From Notamacropus eugenii (Eukaryota > Chordata > Mammalia > Diprotodontia > Macropodidae): DNA of 64,000 bases. Location: positions 187,455,522 through 187,519,521 of the forward strand of contig NC_092875.1 in the NCBI RefSeq assembly GCF_028372415.1, read 5' to 3'. Shown one piece after another: positions 33,391 to 42,370 of the stretch. A program made the position numbers and the translations under genes. The notes beneath the pieces are model-generated. The model was given only the letters and a program-made list of their open reading frames with translations. It was not told the DNA's origin and did not search any database. Position 1 is the stretch's first letter; every line of letters begins with the position of its first letter.

Positions 33391-33525
33391 AGCCAGCCTC
33401 GGGCGCTGTCGCACGCGGGACACGTCCAAGCGTTTGTTGGCAAGGGTTGCGGGGAGGGGGAAAAGAGGAGAGAAGGGGGAAGGGAGGGCGAGGGAGACGG
33501 AGAGTGGCGGTGACGCGCGGAGCAA

Positions 33526-33597
33526 GCTGGGAATCGTAGTTCTCTACCCCCACGGCCATAGCCATTTTGTAGTCGGGGGACTACAACTTCCAGGAGA
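33526..33597. promoter_or_regulatory. Inverted pair of ZNF143/THAP11 (SBS)-type motifs around a YY1-type site
   Basis: The minus strand of 33525-33543 reads GAACTACGATTCCCAGC, one base from the common AACTACAATTCCCAGC. The plus strand at 33580-33596 reads ACTACAACTTCCAGGAG. Between them GCCATTTTG (33561-33569) is a reverse YY1 core (CAAAATGGC). Such motifs mark CpG-island promoters, often divergent ones. Confidence 0.65.
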
Positions 33598-33748
33598 TCA
33601 AGGGGACGATTCTAATGCGCCCCGGTAACAAGCGGCTCTCCCCTGGGGCGGGGGGCTCGGTGCACGCGCGGTGGGCTGCCCGGCTGCAGGTAGATGCCGG
33701 AGCCGTGGCAGCGGCTCTAGCGTGAGCTTCACAGCGCTAGAGACAAGC

Positions 33749-33796
33749 TGGGGAAGGGGAGGGGAGGGAAGGGGAGTGGAGGGGGGAAGGTGGAGC
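33749..33796 (+). promoter_or_regulatory. Purine/G-run tract (potential G-quadruplex)
   Basis: Repeated GGGGA units with at least six G-runs of three or more, about 350 bases upstream of the inferred start region. Confidence 0.65.
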
Positions 33797-34051
33797 GACC
33801 GAGCGTGCCATGCAGTGAGCGAGGGAGTATCTGTCAATTACACACCTGGGTTCGGGGCCGGAGAAGAGCCTTGCGGGTTGTCTAGAAGCTACTTGTAGAG
33901 TTCCCCCCGACCTCTTGGCTGCAGGGCCAGGGGTCTCTTCGGTCTTCCTCCGGAGGCTTTCAGCGCTGTGGATGGCGTCTGTTCCGTAGTCTTGCTGAAG
34001 AAGTTTTCGGCTGGGGTGCCGATGGGCAATTGCTTGAGGATCCCTAACTTG

Positions 34052-34059
34052 TATAAAAG
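34052..34059 (+). promoter_or_regulatory. JARID2: TATA-like box
   Basis: TATAAAAG, followed 37 bases later by a reverse CCAAT box. A start near 34080-34090 would fit this box. A start near 34150-34200 would fit the CCAAT box better. I cannot decide from sequence. Confidence 0.4.
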
Positions 34060-34095
34060 CAGAGTCCATTTAAAGTTGGGCTGGAGAGCGACTCT

Positions 34096-34105
34096 CATTG
34101 GTTAG
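34096..34105 (-). promoter_or_regulatory. JARID2: Reverse NF-Y CCAAT box
   Basis: Minus strand reads AACCAATGAG, a full NF-Y consensus. It lies where a proximal CCAAT box (about 60-100 bases upstream) would be for a start near 34160-34200. Confidence 0.6.
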
Positions 34106-34262
34106 GGTGCTTGGAAAAAAGAGACGCGGTGCAGCCCTTGCTGTGGGGCTGTGCTGCCTCTGCCGCCGCCGCTGCTGGAGTTGACTCTTCTGGTCTCACT
34201 GCTGCTGCAGCATAAACGTGACTTCCAACATTTTTATTTATCTTTCCCTTTCCTTTTCCAAG

Positions 34263-34268
34263 ATGTAA
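34263..34268 (+). promoter_or_regulatory. JARID2: Start-stop uORF 1 (ATGTAA)
   Basis: A start codon followed directly by a stop, with A at -3. Such minimal uORFs can stall ribosomes and lower downstream initiation. Confidence 0.55.
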
Positions 34269-34305
34269 CTACAGATCAGACACTAAGGACCTTCACGTTT
34301 TGCTG

Positions 34306-34311
34306 ATGTAG
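34306..34311 (+). promoter_or_regulatory. JARID2: Start-stop uORF 2 (ATGTAG)
   Basis: Second minimal uORF, 37 bases after the first, in a weaker context (C at -3). Confidence 0.5.
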
Positions 34312-34362
34312 TTTTTGGAGGAAAAAAGGGGGAGTGAAGGGCGTCGGTTTTTTTTTTTGTGT

Positions 34363-34473
34363 ATGTGTGTTTCGGGGGAAATTTTCCATTATGAGTGTTT
34401 TACTAAAGTGAATTTTTTTTTGTCTGCTTCGTCTTTGGCTTTTTTTTTCCTTCCCAATTTCGGATTTATTTAG
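34363..34473 (+). promoter_or_regulatory. JARID2: 36-codon uORF 3
   Basis: Starts in a weak context (T at -3) and reads through two of the T-runs, so its peptide is rich in Phe. Stop TAG at 34471-34473. Confidence 0.45.
34391..34411 (+). promoter_or_regulatory. JARID2: 6-codon uORF 4
   Basis: Peptide MSVLLK, in a good context (A at -3). It lies in the JARID2 frame but stops at TGA 34409-34411. Nested in uORF 3 in another frame. Confidence 0.45.
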
Positions 34474-34583
34474 AGGCGAATCTAGCTTTGGGGGAAGAGG
34501 AAGAAAAGTCGGATTACAACCATCACCAACAACAATAAAAACCACCAGGATATTTTTTTGCAAATTTCTGACGGCTTAAATTC

Positions 34584-34631
34584 ATGAAGCAATTGTCCCC
34601 TTTTGCAATCAGCATTTGGATCTCAGAATGA
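34584..34631 (+). promoter_or_regulatory. JARID2: 15-codon uORF 5 overlapping the JARID2 start
   Basis: Peptide MKQLSPFAISIWISE. Its TGA (34629-34631) overlaps the JARID2 ATG (34628-34630) in an ATGA arrangement. Ribosomes finishing this uORF stop exactly on the main start. The start context is weak (T at -3), so leaky scanning past it is also expected. Confidence 0.55.
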
Positions 34632-34672
34632 GCAAGGAAAGACCCAAGAGGAATATCATTCAGAAGAAATAC
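34628..34672 (+). CDS. JARID2: JARID2 first coding exon (15 codons)
   Basis: The exon encodes MSKERPKRNIIQKKY, which I recognise as the start of vertebrate JARID2, and stops in phase 0 at a perfect donor. JARID2 is a nuclear Jumonji/ARID protein without demethylase activity. It is an accessory subunit of Polycomb repressive complex 2 (with EZH2, SUZ12, EED and AEBP2) and recruits it to CpG-rich targets. These residues are a basic leader. The ubiquitin-interacting, PRC2-binding, JmjN, ARID, JmjC and zinc-finger parts lie in later exons outside this window. The start is ATG 34628 (A at -3). An in-frame TTG at 34616 is not used here. Reading on into the intron gives a stop at 34868-34870. The match is short, but the donor, island and following long intron agree with it. 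Confidence 0.9.
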
Positions 34673-34678
34673 GTAAGT
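34673..34678 (+). other. JARID2: JARID2 exon 1 splice donor
   Basis: GTAAGT directly after the Tyr codon TAC: the optimal U1-pairing donor. Intron 1 then continues to the window end with no later JARID2 exon seen. Confidence 0.9.
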
Positions 34679-35939
34679 GTTCTTAACAACCCATCCTTTG
34701 ACTTGCAGTTTGAAGCAATGGCTGTGAATGTCAAGTTTATAGATAATTCTGCTGCTGAAAAGGTTTTACATACAGGGTCCTATGAGGCTGTTTCTTTCTT
34801 TTTTGAGAGGGGGATTTTTCAAGCGAAGTCTTGTCTGTCCAGTCTGGTTTACAAAAACACATCGGTGTAGAGATACCCCAAGTGAAATTGACCTCAGATG
34901 ACACAATCATCCTCTAGTTTCAGATGAAAGGCAAAAGCATTTCGGCAGAGCTTCAGGGCTTGCAGTAACGTAACCCAACTGCATTCTCCAGCGGGTTTGT
35001 CTATGGCACTTGGCATACAAATGAGCCAGCTTATTATTATTTTTTTAAAAACTGTGGACTGTGCCGTAAGCCCTTTAAGTTGAAATGGAGTGTCCGATGA
35101 TGGCGATCTCGTCCCTTTGCACTGGCACATCCAATTTAATGTATGTGGTCGTTTTGCTTATCTGGTTCGCAGTAGAAACCAGTTGGGAATCGTGTTACGG
35201 TGAATGCATTTGTTGGGATGGACTTTAATAATGGGGCAGTGGATTAGTTTTGTTTCAAAATTCATGATTTCCAGTTTTAGGGGAGAATGTGTGAGACTTT
35301 AGTGCTTGTGTGCGCATGTGGATGTATGTAACTATAAATAATTTCACTGTTTTAACTGGGCTTCCGTAATTGGGTAATCTCCCAAGATTGAAACGTGTGG
35401 GAATAGTTCAATATGTGGTTGGTACAGCTACGTTTTGATTGGCATGGGGAGTGTTTTTGTTTTTGTGTGTGGTGGCTTCTTTTTTAAGTGGGGGGGAGAG
35501 GGAGGGAAGAAGGGAGACCTGGGGGGATTAGCCAGAGAGGCTCTCGAGCGATTGGTGATTTATCTGCATGCTGAAGATGAGAGAACCCATTTTTAAAAGA
35601 CCACATCAGCATTCCAAGGGGTGCAGGGTTTTAACAAAGTTTCCGACCGAGACGCCCAAATCGTGTTTTCCATTTTCTTTTTTCTCGGGGTGTGTGGGGT
35701 GACCTTCGGGACACTTACCTTTTTGAAAAGGGACTTCATTTCAGGAGAAGCCAAATGACTTCTCTCTAGAGTTGGACGTCTTAAACTTAAGTGTGCAGGG
35801 AGGGCGAGGGGGAAGAATCCAGAGCAACTGAAAGCTGTTCTCTAAAGAATTTACGAATTAAAGATACATCCGCATTGCAGAGGACTGGGAGAATGGAGAA
35901 GACTGGTTTAAAACTCTGGCTTGTATAAAACTGCCCGGA
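34679..35939. other. Proximal JARID2 intron 1, repeat-free
   Basis: No recognised transposon or coding exon. Evenly complex sequence between two CpG islands, so likely regulatory. A TATA-like TATAAAA lies at 35934-35940 near the edge of island 2. Confidence 0.5.
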
Positions 35940-37400
35940 GACCCAGCCTGGTGTGGGGACATCTCCGCCCCGTCCTGGGCTGCTGCCGGCCTCGGATGCA
36001 TTTACCGAGCCAAGAGAAAGGGAAGAACTTAGACGGGAGGGAAGACCCCCCCGGCCCCCGCTAAGTTCGACGGGGTGGGTTTTTGTTGGTTCACCGTGAA
36101 CAATGTGTGAGCCCCGCTCCCGCGCTGTCCTCACGGCCCAGCCGGAGGTGCTGCTCTCGGGGGCCCCGCCGGCTCCCATCGCCCGGGCTGCCCGTGTGCC
36201 TCCCTCCGTGGGAGAGCATGTGTGGCTCTGTAGGGGAGAGGAGGGGGCGTGTGGCTCTGGAGGGGACGGTTTTCTGGACCGCCTATAGGGGGCGGATTTC
36301 TGGCTCGTGGGGAGGCTCCGACTCCTTCCCGGGTGGAAGGCCGGCGGTGGGGGGGTGGGGGAAGGGAGTGGAAGCCGCGAGCCGACGAGGTGACGGCGGG
36401 CGAGCGCGCCGCCGCGGGCACGGTTTCTGGTGGGGAGGAGGGGTCGAGGGTGGGGGAGGGGGGCGGATGCGGCTTGGGGGAGGGGGCCGAGCTCACGCAC
36501 AACTGCAGCGAGTAACCGACACGCACGCAGATTCGAGCATGGCGGCCCTCGGGCCGCGGGCGGCCGCCGGACCTCGCTCGCCGCCCGGCCTCTAGACCGT
36601 CGTGCATACGTGCTAGCGAGCAACAGGTTAAAGCCGGCGAAACGTCAGTGCGGGCCCCCCCCGCCCCCCCGCCTCCGCACCCCCTCCCCCTCCCGGATCG
36701 TAATCACTCCGGGCCTGGGCCGCGTTCTGTTGTCATTGTGACGTCACAAAGGGAAGGGCTTGGGTGGAATCTCTCCCTCCCTCTTTCCCGGTGACGTTAA
36801 AAAGTAAGGCGGGAGGTTCCCGGCGCGTCGGGGGCTGGACCGAGAGCGGGGCGTGGGGGGGGGTGGGGGGAGACGTGAGCGGAGTGGAGGTGCGGGCCCC
36901 GCGCGGCGTGGGCGTGTGTTGGGGGCGGGGCGGGGATGCCACCTAGGGTGCCCCCAGGTGAGGGCACCTGGAGAGCCGCCGACCTGCGAGCGGGGGTGGG
37001 GGTGGGGTGCGGAGGAGAGTCCTCCTTCCTGCAGAACCGGATTAGTCATCTCCATCCCGGGCCCCCGATGGGGTGCACTTGTTTGTTTAAAAAAAGCCTG
37101 GACACTTGGGCCCAGGGAGCCTCTCGTCCTCGCTGAGTCTGGGGGCACTGATGTGTGGGCCGGTGGGGAGGGGCCCCGTTCCAGACCCCCCACCCGCGGG
37201 TGCCCTCCCCTCCTTGTGGAGCAGCCCTGGAAGGTCTCCCACGCCCGTGGGCCAGAACGATCGCCCGACTTTGGGGTGGCTCGTTCCGAGGGCACTCCTC
37301 CCGCGCGTGGCCGTCCTGAACTGGAGTGGTGCCGGGCTCTCCTCCCGAGGCCGCATCTTTCAGCCGGGAGAGATGCTTCCCATGCCCTCATCTACGTGGA
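35940..37400. promoter_or_regulatory. JARID2: CpG island 2 in JARID2 intron 1: candidate alternative promoter or enhancer
   Basis: A second GC- and CpG-rich block separated from island 1 by about 1.8 kb of ordinary composition. It contains a CRE palindrome, a YY1-like CATGGCGGC (36538-36546), several G-runs (about 36340-36365, 36430-36485, 36850-36872) and a second TGACGTTA half-CRE near 36792. It could start alternative JARID2 transcripts that skip exon 1, or be a Polycomb-responsive island. Neither is shown by sequence alone. Confidence 0.7.
36738..36747. promoter_or_regulatory. Perfect cAMP response element
   Basis: GTGACGTCAC, a full palindromic CRE for CREB/ATF factors, in island 2. Confidence 0.75.
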
Positions 37401-37664
37401 GGACGACAAAGAGGTGACCGGCTGTCTGGACAGTTCCAGCACAGGAGGGTTGGGGTACCGCCGTCCGCCTTGGGGTCCCCTGCCTCCGTCCTGTGCGCTT
37501 CGTAACCGGAATGAGCTTTAAGTGAGCGCTTGTGTCCCACTAGGGTAGCTGCCCCTTCTTACAGGAAAGTGCCAGATCGGTTTCTAAACTAGCCAGTTCT
37601 TGATTCGGGCAGTTGGGCTTTGTGGAGTCGGTTGCTTTCTCTCATTCTGCCCGCCTCTCGTTGT
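37401..37664. other. Intron 1 sequence downstream of island 2
   Basis: GC falls to ordinary levels. Nothing recognised. Confidence 0.45.
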
Positions 37665-37982
37665 CTAGAAATAATAATAGCTCACTTACACAGCAGGAGC
37701 TTTCCATACAGTATGCCGTCAGACCCTTACAACACACCTTGTGAGATACTGTCATCTCCATTTTACAGGCGAGGAAAGTGGTGCAGAGAGTTCTTAGTGA
37801 CTTACTTGCTCAGAGATTCAGTCATCTGTCACACAGCTACTCACCTGCGCAAGCCTGTGTTTAAACGAAGAAGCCTTCCGACGTTAAAGTCCCATTTCTT
37901 CCTTAGTGCCTTGTCAGGTTATATTTAATTTTCATTCATTTTCCAAACGGGGGAAACTGAGGCACAGAGAACTTGTGACTGT
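37665..37982 (-). mobile_element. MIR SINE(s), antisense, host of the next SINE
   Basis: AATAATAATAGCTCACTTAC, CATCTCCATTTTACAGGCGA and GTCACACAGCTACTCACC, then a second GGGAAACTGAGGCACAGAG block that is cut at 37982. Confidence 0.7.
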
Positions 37983-38270
37983 TGTGTGTGTCCGTTCTTC
38001 GTTGCCAAAGAAGACCATGCCATCAGAGAAATAATGACATGACCTGCACTTGACTTTGTTTGGAGTGAGGGAGGGCTGTGCAGGTCACCAGCCTCACTTC
38101 TCCTCTGGAGCCATCTGAATCCAGTGACTGGAGATGACCCAGGATGAGGCAGTTGGGGTTAAGTGACTTGCCCAAGGTCACACAGCTAGTGAGTGTCAAG
38201 TGTCTGAGGGGAGATTTGAACTCAGGTCCTTCTGACTCCTGCTCTGTCCACTGCACCACCTAGCTGCCCC
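37983..38270 (-). mobile_element. Full-length SINE with RTE-type tail, antisense
   Basis: On the minus strand it runs from GGGGCAGCTAGGTGGTGCAG at 38270 to a tail containing ATGGTCTTCTTTGGCAACGA, which resembles the RTE 3' end at 6270-6289. A 13-bp duplication flanks it with one mismatch: AACTTGTGACTGT (37970-37982) and AACTTGTGATTGT (38271-38283). Confidence 0.85.
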
Positions 38271-38283
38271 AACTTGTGATTGT

Positions 38284-40650
38284 ACAGTTCTTAAGGTTAG
38301 GCTTTTTGCTATGTATATTCTTTCTGCCAGGTCTTCAAAGAGAGAGAGACTAGTGAATACTTGGATGTGAAAAAGCCTAAAGTGGGTTACTGAAATCAAA
38401 GGAAAATGAAGTTTTGCAACCAATAAAAGCAATCAGAAAAAAAGCTTCAAGTATATAATATTAAAACTCAGATCTGTACAGCCTGATCAAGGTTATTAGC
38501 TAGGCCTGCCTTTACTTAGGCTAATAATTGACTTCTGAGTTCCAATAGTCATTCCCTTGCTTACCAAGTCAAAAAGAGTTGTTACTTTGTGAGACTGTCT
38601 GAAGTTACACTTATAAAGTATGTTAAACCAGTAAGTCCTGCAGGGCTAAGGCCTGGGTTTTTAGCTCTTTTCGTAGTGTTTTAGGAATAACATCAGTGTT
38701 AACTCTGGTGTACACTCTGTCCTAAAGGTTATTTCAGTTTTCCAACTCCAGAAAGATCTTTTGGAGTAGTAGGACTAACTACATTTTTCCATATAAAATA
38801 AGAGAGATTTTCTTTTCCCCATATGCTCTGAAATAAGACATTTAAAAAGAGAGAAATCCATATCCAGGCTGAGGTTTGCCCTTGACCTGTATGAGTTGGA
38901 GTGTTGACCTACTTACTTGAATAAAGAATGAGTAACAAGGTGAATTTAAAGTACTGTATTTGTAGTTCCTATAGTATAAAATGGGCAGATTTTTCCCCCC
39001 TGAAATAAAAAGTTTTGGGAAGGTCTGCTTAAAATCACCTTAGTTTAGTTATTGACAATTCAGAATGTGAAACCTTAGAATTTCTTAGGTGCATAGTTCT
39101 AATCCTGGTACTAGTATCAGTGCTCTGGAGAAATCAAAGCTTTATTTAGCACCACTCAGTCTGTTAAACATAGTTTATACAAAGTAAGTAGCTTTTAGTG
39201 GAATGTGGAGTGGGGGTGGGGGGACACCGAGTTTTATAAGAATGGTCATTCATTGAGGTTGATTGTCTCTGAGATAAAAGTGTTTGTGGTGTGCCTTGGA
39301 TGCTGTGGTGGGTTGTTTTTGGTGAAGCAGAAATATTGGTAATTTCCTTCTGAAATTCACAGCTTTTGAAAATAGTTGTCTTGATCTTAGTAGTTGCTTA
39401 AATGCTTATTGATTGATTGGGGGTCCACTTTATCATAGTTAGGAAGCATAATGTGTGTTTAAATAGTGAAGAGCCAGGCTTTTGTGGTTCATAGTCTCTT
39501 CTGAAATGAGCAGAAATAAACTGTGAATTTCTTACTGCATTTTCCCCAAACCCATTTTCTACATGCCCTCCCTGCCCCCCTTTTACTGCTCAAGTCAAGC
39601 AAATTGCAGGCTTCTCATGTGACCCTCTCTAGCCTCTAGGCTAGGTACCCAGCACTGATATACATCACTGTAAAATATAATTAGCATTGCCCTTGTTTCC
39701 ATGTTTTTGGTTTTTTTTTTTTTTGCCTGTGTGTATGTTTTGTCTTGTCTCTCTCTTTAGATTATAACGTCCCAGGGGATTCTGAAACATCTTCTGCCAT
39801 CCAGTAAATTCTACAGTTTTAAGACTTTTTAAGATCTCTTTCATTCTGTCTACTGAGAACTAGACAAACTCACTTCAGAAAAGAGAAAATCTATTTTGTG
39901 TGGGCATGCCACAAAAGGCTTAGTTGAATTGCCTCATTGGGACAAGAAAGTGAACCTGGATTCCCTGATACATTGGTGTGGTATATATTCAGGCAGACCC
40001 AGATAGCTTGGCTGGTACTCAAGGACCAGCCCAAGTTAAGAAATACTAATCATCTGGTGATTTAATTGTTTAATCTTATGATAACTCATGAAGACTGCTT
40101 ACTAAGGTATGTGTAGGCAGTAAGGTTTGGTGCTGTGGAATTAAGAAGACCTGTCTCTGTCGTTTGCTAGCCTTGTTTGACCACAGGCTACTGGCAGAAC
40201 CTCTTTATCAGCCAAGGTAATTCTCTAAGAATATAAATGATAGTTATGAGTTCTTGATTTGTGACAGGAGGAGGGCATATCTACCCTTGGGGTTATTAAC
40301 CAGGGGTCCATTAACCCTGGTTTATTTTTAATATTTTTGTAACTGTATTTCAATATTAGCACAGAATTGCCAAAGCGCCCCTTTTCGCAGGCTTCTCCTT
40401 CCCCTCATCTTAATATCCCTATGTGGGAGCAGGATCTGTTGAGTGGCTCTGTAGAAGAGGTGTGAAAGTAGAAGGGGTTATTTTCATTCCTCCCCCTCCT
40501 CCATAGTCACAAATACATTCAGCCTTCTTTGCCTTTCTTATTATTTTTCTTCGTTAACCTCTGAGAATCCTAAACCTTGATGAAAGAAAAACTGTGACTT
40601 GACTCTTTTAACATTTTTGAGCTGAAAGAAAAAAAAGTCTTCAAGATTTA
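38284..40650. other. JARID2 intron 1, mostly single copy
   Basis: A possible DNA-transposon interior lies at about 40290-40400. T-run at 39710-39724. No exon recognised. Confidence 0.45.
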
Positions 40651-40654
40651 GTTC

Positions 40655-40805
40655 AATACTCTCATTTTGCAGAAGAGGAAATTGAAGCCCAGAGAGGTCA
40701 GGTCAGTCAGCAAGCATTTAATAAGTGCCTGCTGTGTGCCAGGCACTGTGCTAAGTCCTGGGCTTACGGAAAATGCCACAAGATAGTGCACTGTTTGGGA
40801 GCTTC
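40655..40805 (-). mobile_element. MIR and L2-type 3' ends, antisense
   Basis: CTCTCATTTTGCAGAAGAGG (MIR) is followed by CAAGCATTTAATAAGTGCC and TGTGCCAGGCACTGTGCTAA (antisense L2/MIR tail). Confidence 0.7.
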
Positions 40806-40810
40806 TAGTC

Positions 40811-40885
40811 CAGGAGTGGGGAACCTGTGGCCCTCTAGGTTCTCAATAGCAGCCCTTTGACTGAATCCAAGCTAAACAAAACTTC
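40811..40885 (+). mobile_element. Half copy of the CAGGAGTGGGGAACCTG MITE-like element
   Basis: The left end is identical to that at 26898, followed by CCCTTTGACTGAATCCAAGC. No right inverted end found. Confidence 0.6.
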
Positions 40886-42171
40886 ACCCTTGGCTTAGAT
40901 GTGATGCAGGGCACTCCCTTGATACTAGCTTGCTGCTAGCTCAGTTGTTTACAAAGCCTTTTTAGAATCCTTGTTCAGGTTTCAGGATCTTCAACAATTT
41001 CCTTTGGTTTCTCTCCCACCTAAGTGGAAAGATAGAAGAATGGTTTGGTTCCTCCAGGTTTCCAAGCTGTATCAGAGGTGGTGGTGGGGTAGAGAGGCTG
41101 CCACCTTCTGGTATGTGTGCTGGCATTCGCTGACCCCTGTCCAAGAAAAAGTTAACGAGCTGCTCAAATTTGGGAGGCCCGCTGAATTGAGAACATGCAG
41201 CTGAGCACTCATTGTCTCAAGGACCCACTTCTCTAGGGGAATAAAAGTTTTAGCTCTCTGAGCTGAGCAGTGCCAGTCTAACCCTACATTTCCCATCCAG
41301 ATTTTCCAGGCATCTCTCCCCAGTTCCCAGTGCTCATTAGTACTGGGGTAGGGTTTATGCTGCAGTGGTTTGGGACTTGGGTTCATAGCTTAGCCTCATA
41401 GAATTTAAGTCTGAAAATGAGTTTCAATAATGATCTCGTCCAGTCTCTCATTTTACAGCTGAGTAAACTGAGTCTAGGGTTCCCACAGAAATCAGTCTCC
41501 TCATTTTAAAAGTCTTGAGTTTCTGCTTGACCTTGGACTTTCTCAATTTGAATAACCCTCTGGGTCACTTTTAATCTTAGGCCAGAACTCTGGAAAGTAG
41601 GTCTAGGGCTCACATTTCAAGGTCTGCCTCCTCATTCATCCTTCTCCATTCTTACTTGGGGGAAATCAGATGAAAATGAACTTTCTGGTCACCAGAATCC
41701 TGGTGTGTCCTTGTCTTAATGAAGGAGGGAGATTTATGTTTATATTCGCCTAAAGTGTTTTTTCGTTTTTTTGTTTTTTTAAATCAAGAGCTCCTTCTTC
41801 TCCACTGACTGCTCCTTTGAGTTGCTGCATTTTGGGTTAAATTAAGAGACTACTATACCCTTGGGATGAGTGCTGGCTTTTGACCTCTACTCCTTCCTCA
41901 TCTTTTCCTTTAAGGCCTACCTCAGGCCTTAGCCAGGCAGGAGCTAAGGAAGACAAACAGACCGACAGACAGCCCCAGACTTTAAAGGGAGAAATAATGT
42001 TCAAACAACTACATACAAGGCTCCTTTGCAGAAGGTGGAATTTTAGGTGGGACCTATTTCCAAGCTTGGAGAACAAGCCAGAGAATTCAGTGAATAGGAG
42101 AAGTGGGTTGTTACCGGATCAGAGAAGAAAAGGAGGGAGAGAGACAGGAGAGAGGAGGAAAGAATAGAGAG

Positions 42172-42175
<4 letters not shown>
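40886..42175. other. JARID2 intron 1, small MIR fragment
   Basis: Antisense MIR at 41388-41480 (CTCATTTTACAGCTGAGTAA). Frames of up to about 104 codons show no protein resemblance. Confidence 0.45.
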
Positions 42176-42176
<1 letters not shown>

Positions 42177-42215
<39 letters not shown>

Positions 42216-42225
42216 TATGTGCGTA
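42177..42225 (+). repeat. (TG)n microsatellite
   Basis: TG run with a few A interruptions, directly before a repeat fragment. Confidence 0.9.
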
Positions 42226-42370
42226 AGTGGGGAGGAGGATATTATAAGAAGACTGGAAAGGTAAGAAGGGATCAGGTGATGGAGGGCTTTAGAAGTCAAA
42301 CAGGATTTTAAAAATATTTGATTCTGGAGATAACAGGGAGCTGCTGGAGTGCTCTCAGAGACTATCTGGT
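42226..42370 (+). mobile_element. Second copy of the unclassified repeat
   Basis: Same order as 29575-29690, in the same orientation and again directly after a CA/TG-rich simple repeat. Confidence 0.65.

Larger units (their letters stand above)
32460..34180. promoter_or_regulatory. JARID2: CpG island 1: JARID2 core promoter region
   Basis: GC content and CpG density rise sharply at about 32460 and fall after about 34180, just ahead of the JARID2 start. The island holds NF-Y boxes, a ZNF143/YY1-type cluster, G-runs and a TATA-like box, described separately. Long frames on both strands here are stop-poor because of GC content and are not called as genes. A divergent minus-strand non-coding transcript is plausible for an island this broad but is not shown by the sequence. 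Confidence 0.85.
34160..34627 (+). other. JARID2: Inferred JARID2 5' UTR (exon 1)
   Basis: The stretch between the promoter motifs and the start codon has a CTG/CCG-rich opening, then three T-runs (about 34348-34358, 34413-34421, 34441-34448). It contains five upstream AUGs, listed separately. A pyrimidine tract ending CCTTTTCCAAG at 34262 resembles a weak splice acceptor, so part of this leader could be spliced in some transcripts. The 5' boundary is a guess. Confidence 0.6.

Noticed and set aside
32931..33539. Frames of 170-185 codons on both strands in CpG island 1
   Set aside because: Simultaneous long frames in several phases point to composition, not coding.
34616..34870. Longer reading of JARID2 exon 1 starting at TTG 34616 and running to 34870
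   Set aside because: The ATG at 34628 matches the known protein start and the GTAAGT at 34673 ends the exon; the rest is intron.
36539..36595. Short frame MAALGPRAAAGPRSPPGL in a start-like context
   Set aside because: Only 18 codons before a stop and no donor I can tie to JARID2 exon 2; kept only as a note to island 2.
35787..36623. 278-codon minus-strand frame in CpG island 2
   Set aside because: Pro/Arg/Ser-rich low-complexity translation, overlapping other long frames on both strands; GC-rich DNA lacks stops. No family resemblance or splice structure.
36744..37521. Overlapping frames of 215 codons (minus) and 222 codons (plus)
   Set aside because: Same reason: stop-poor island DNA, with no recognisable domain.
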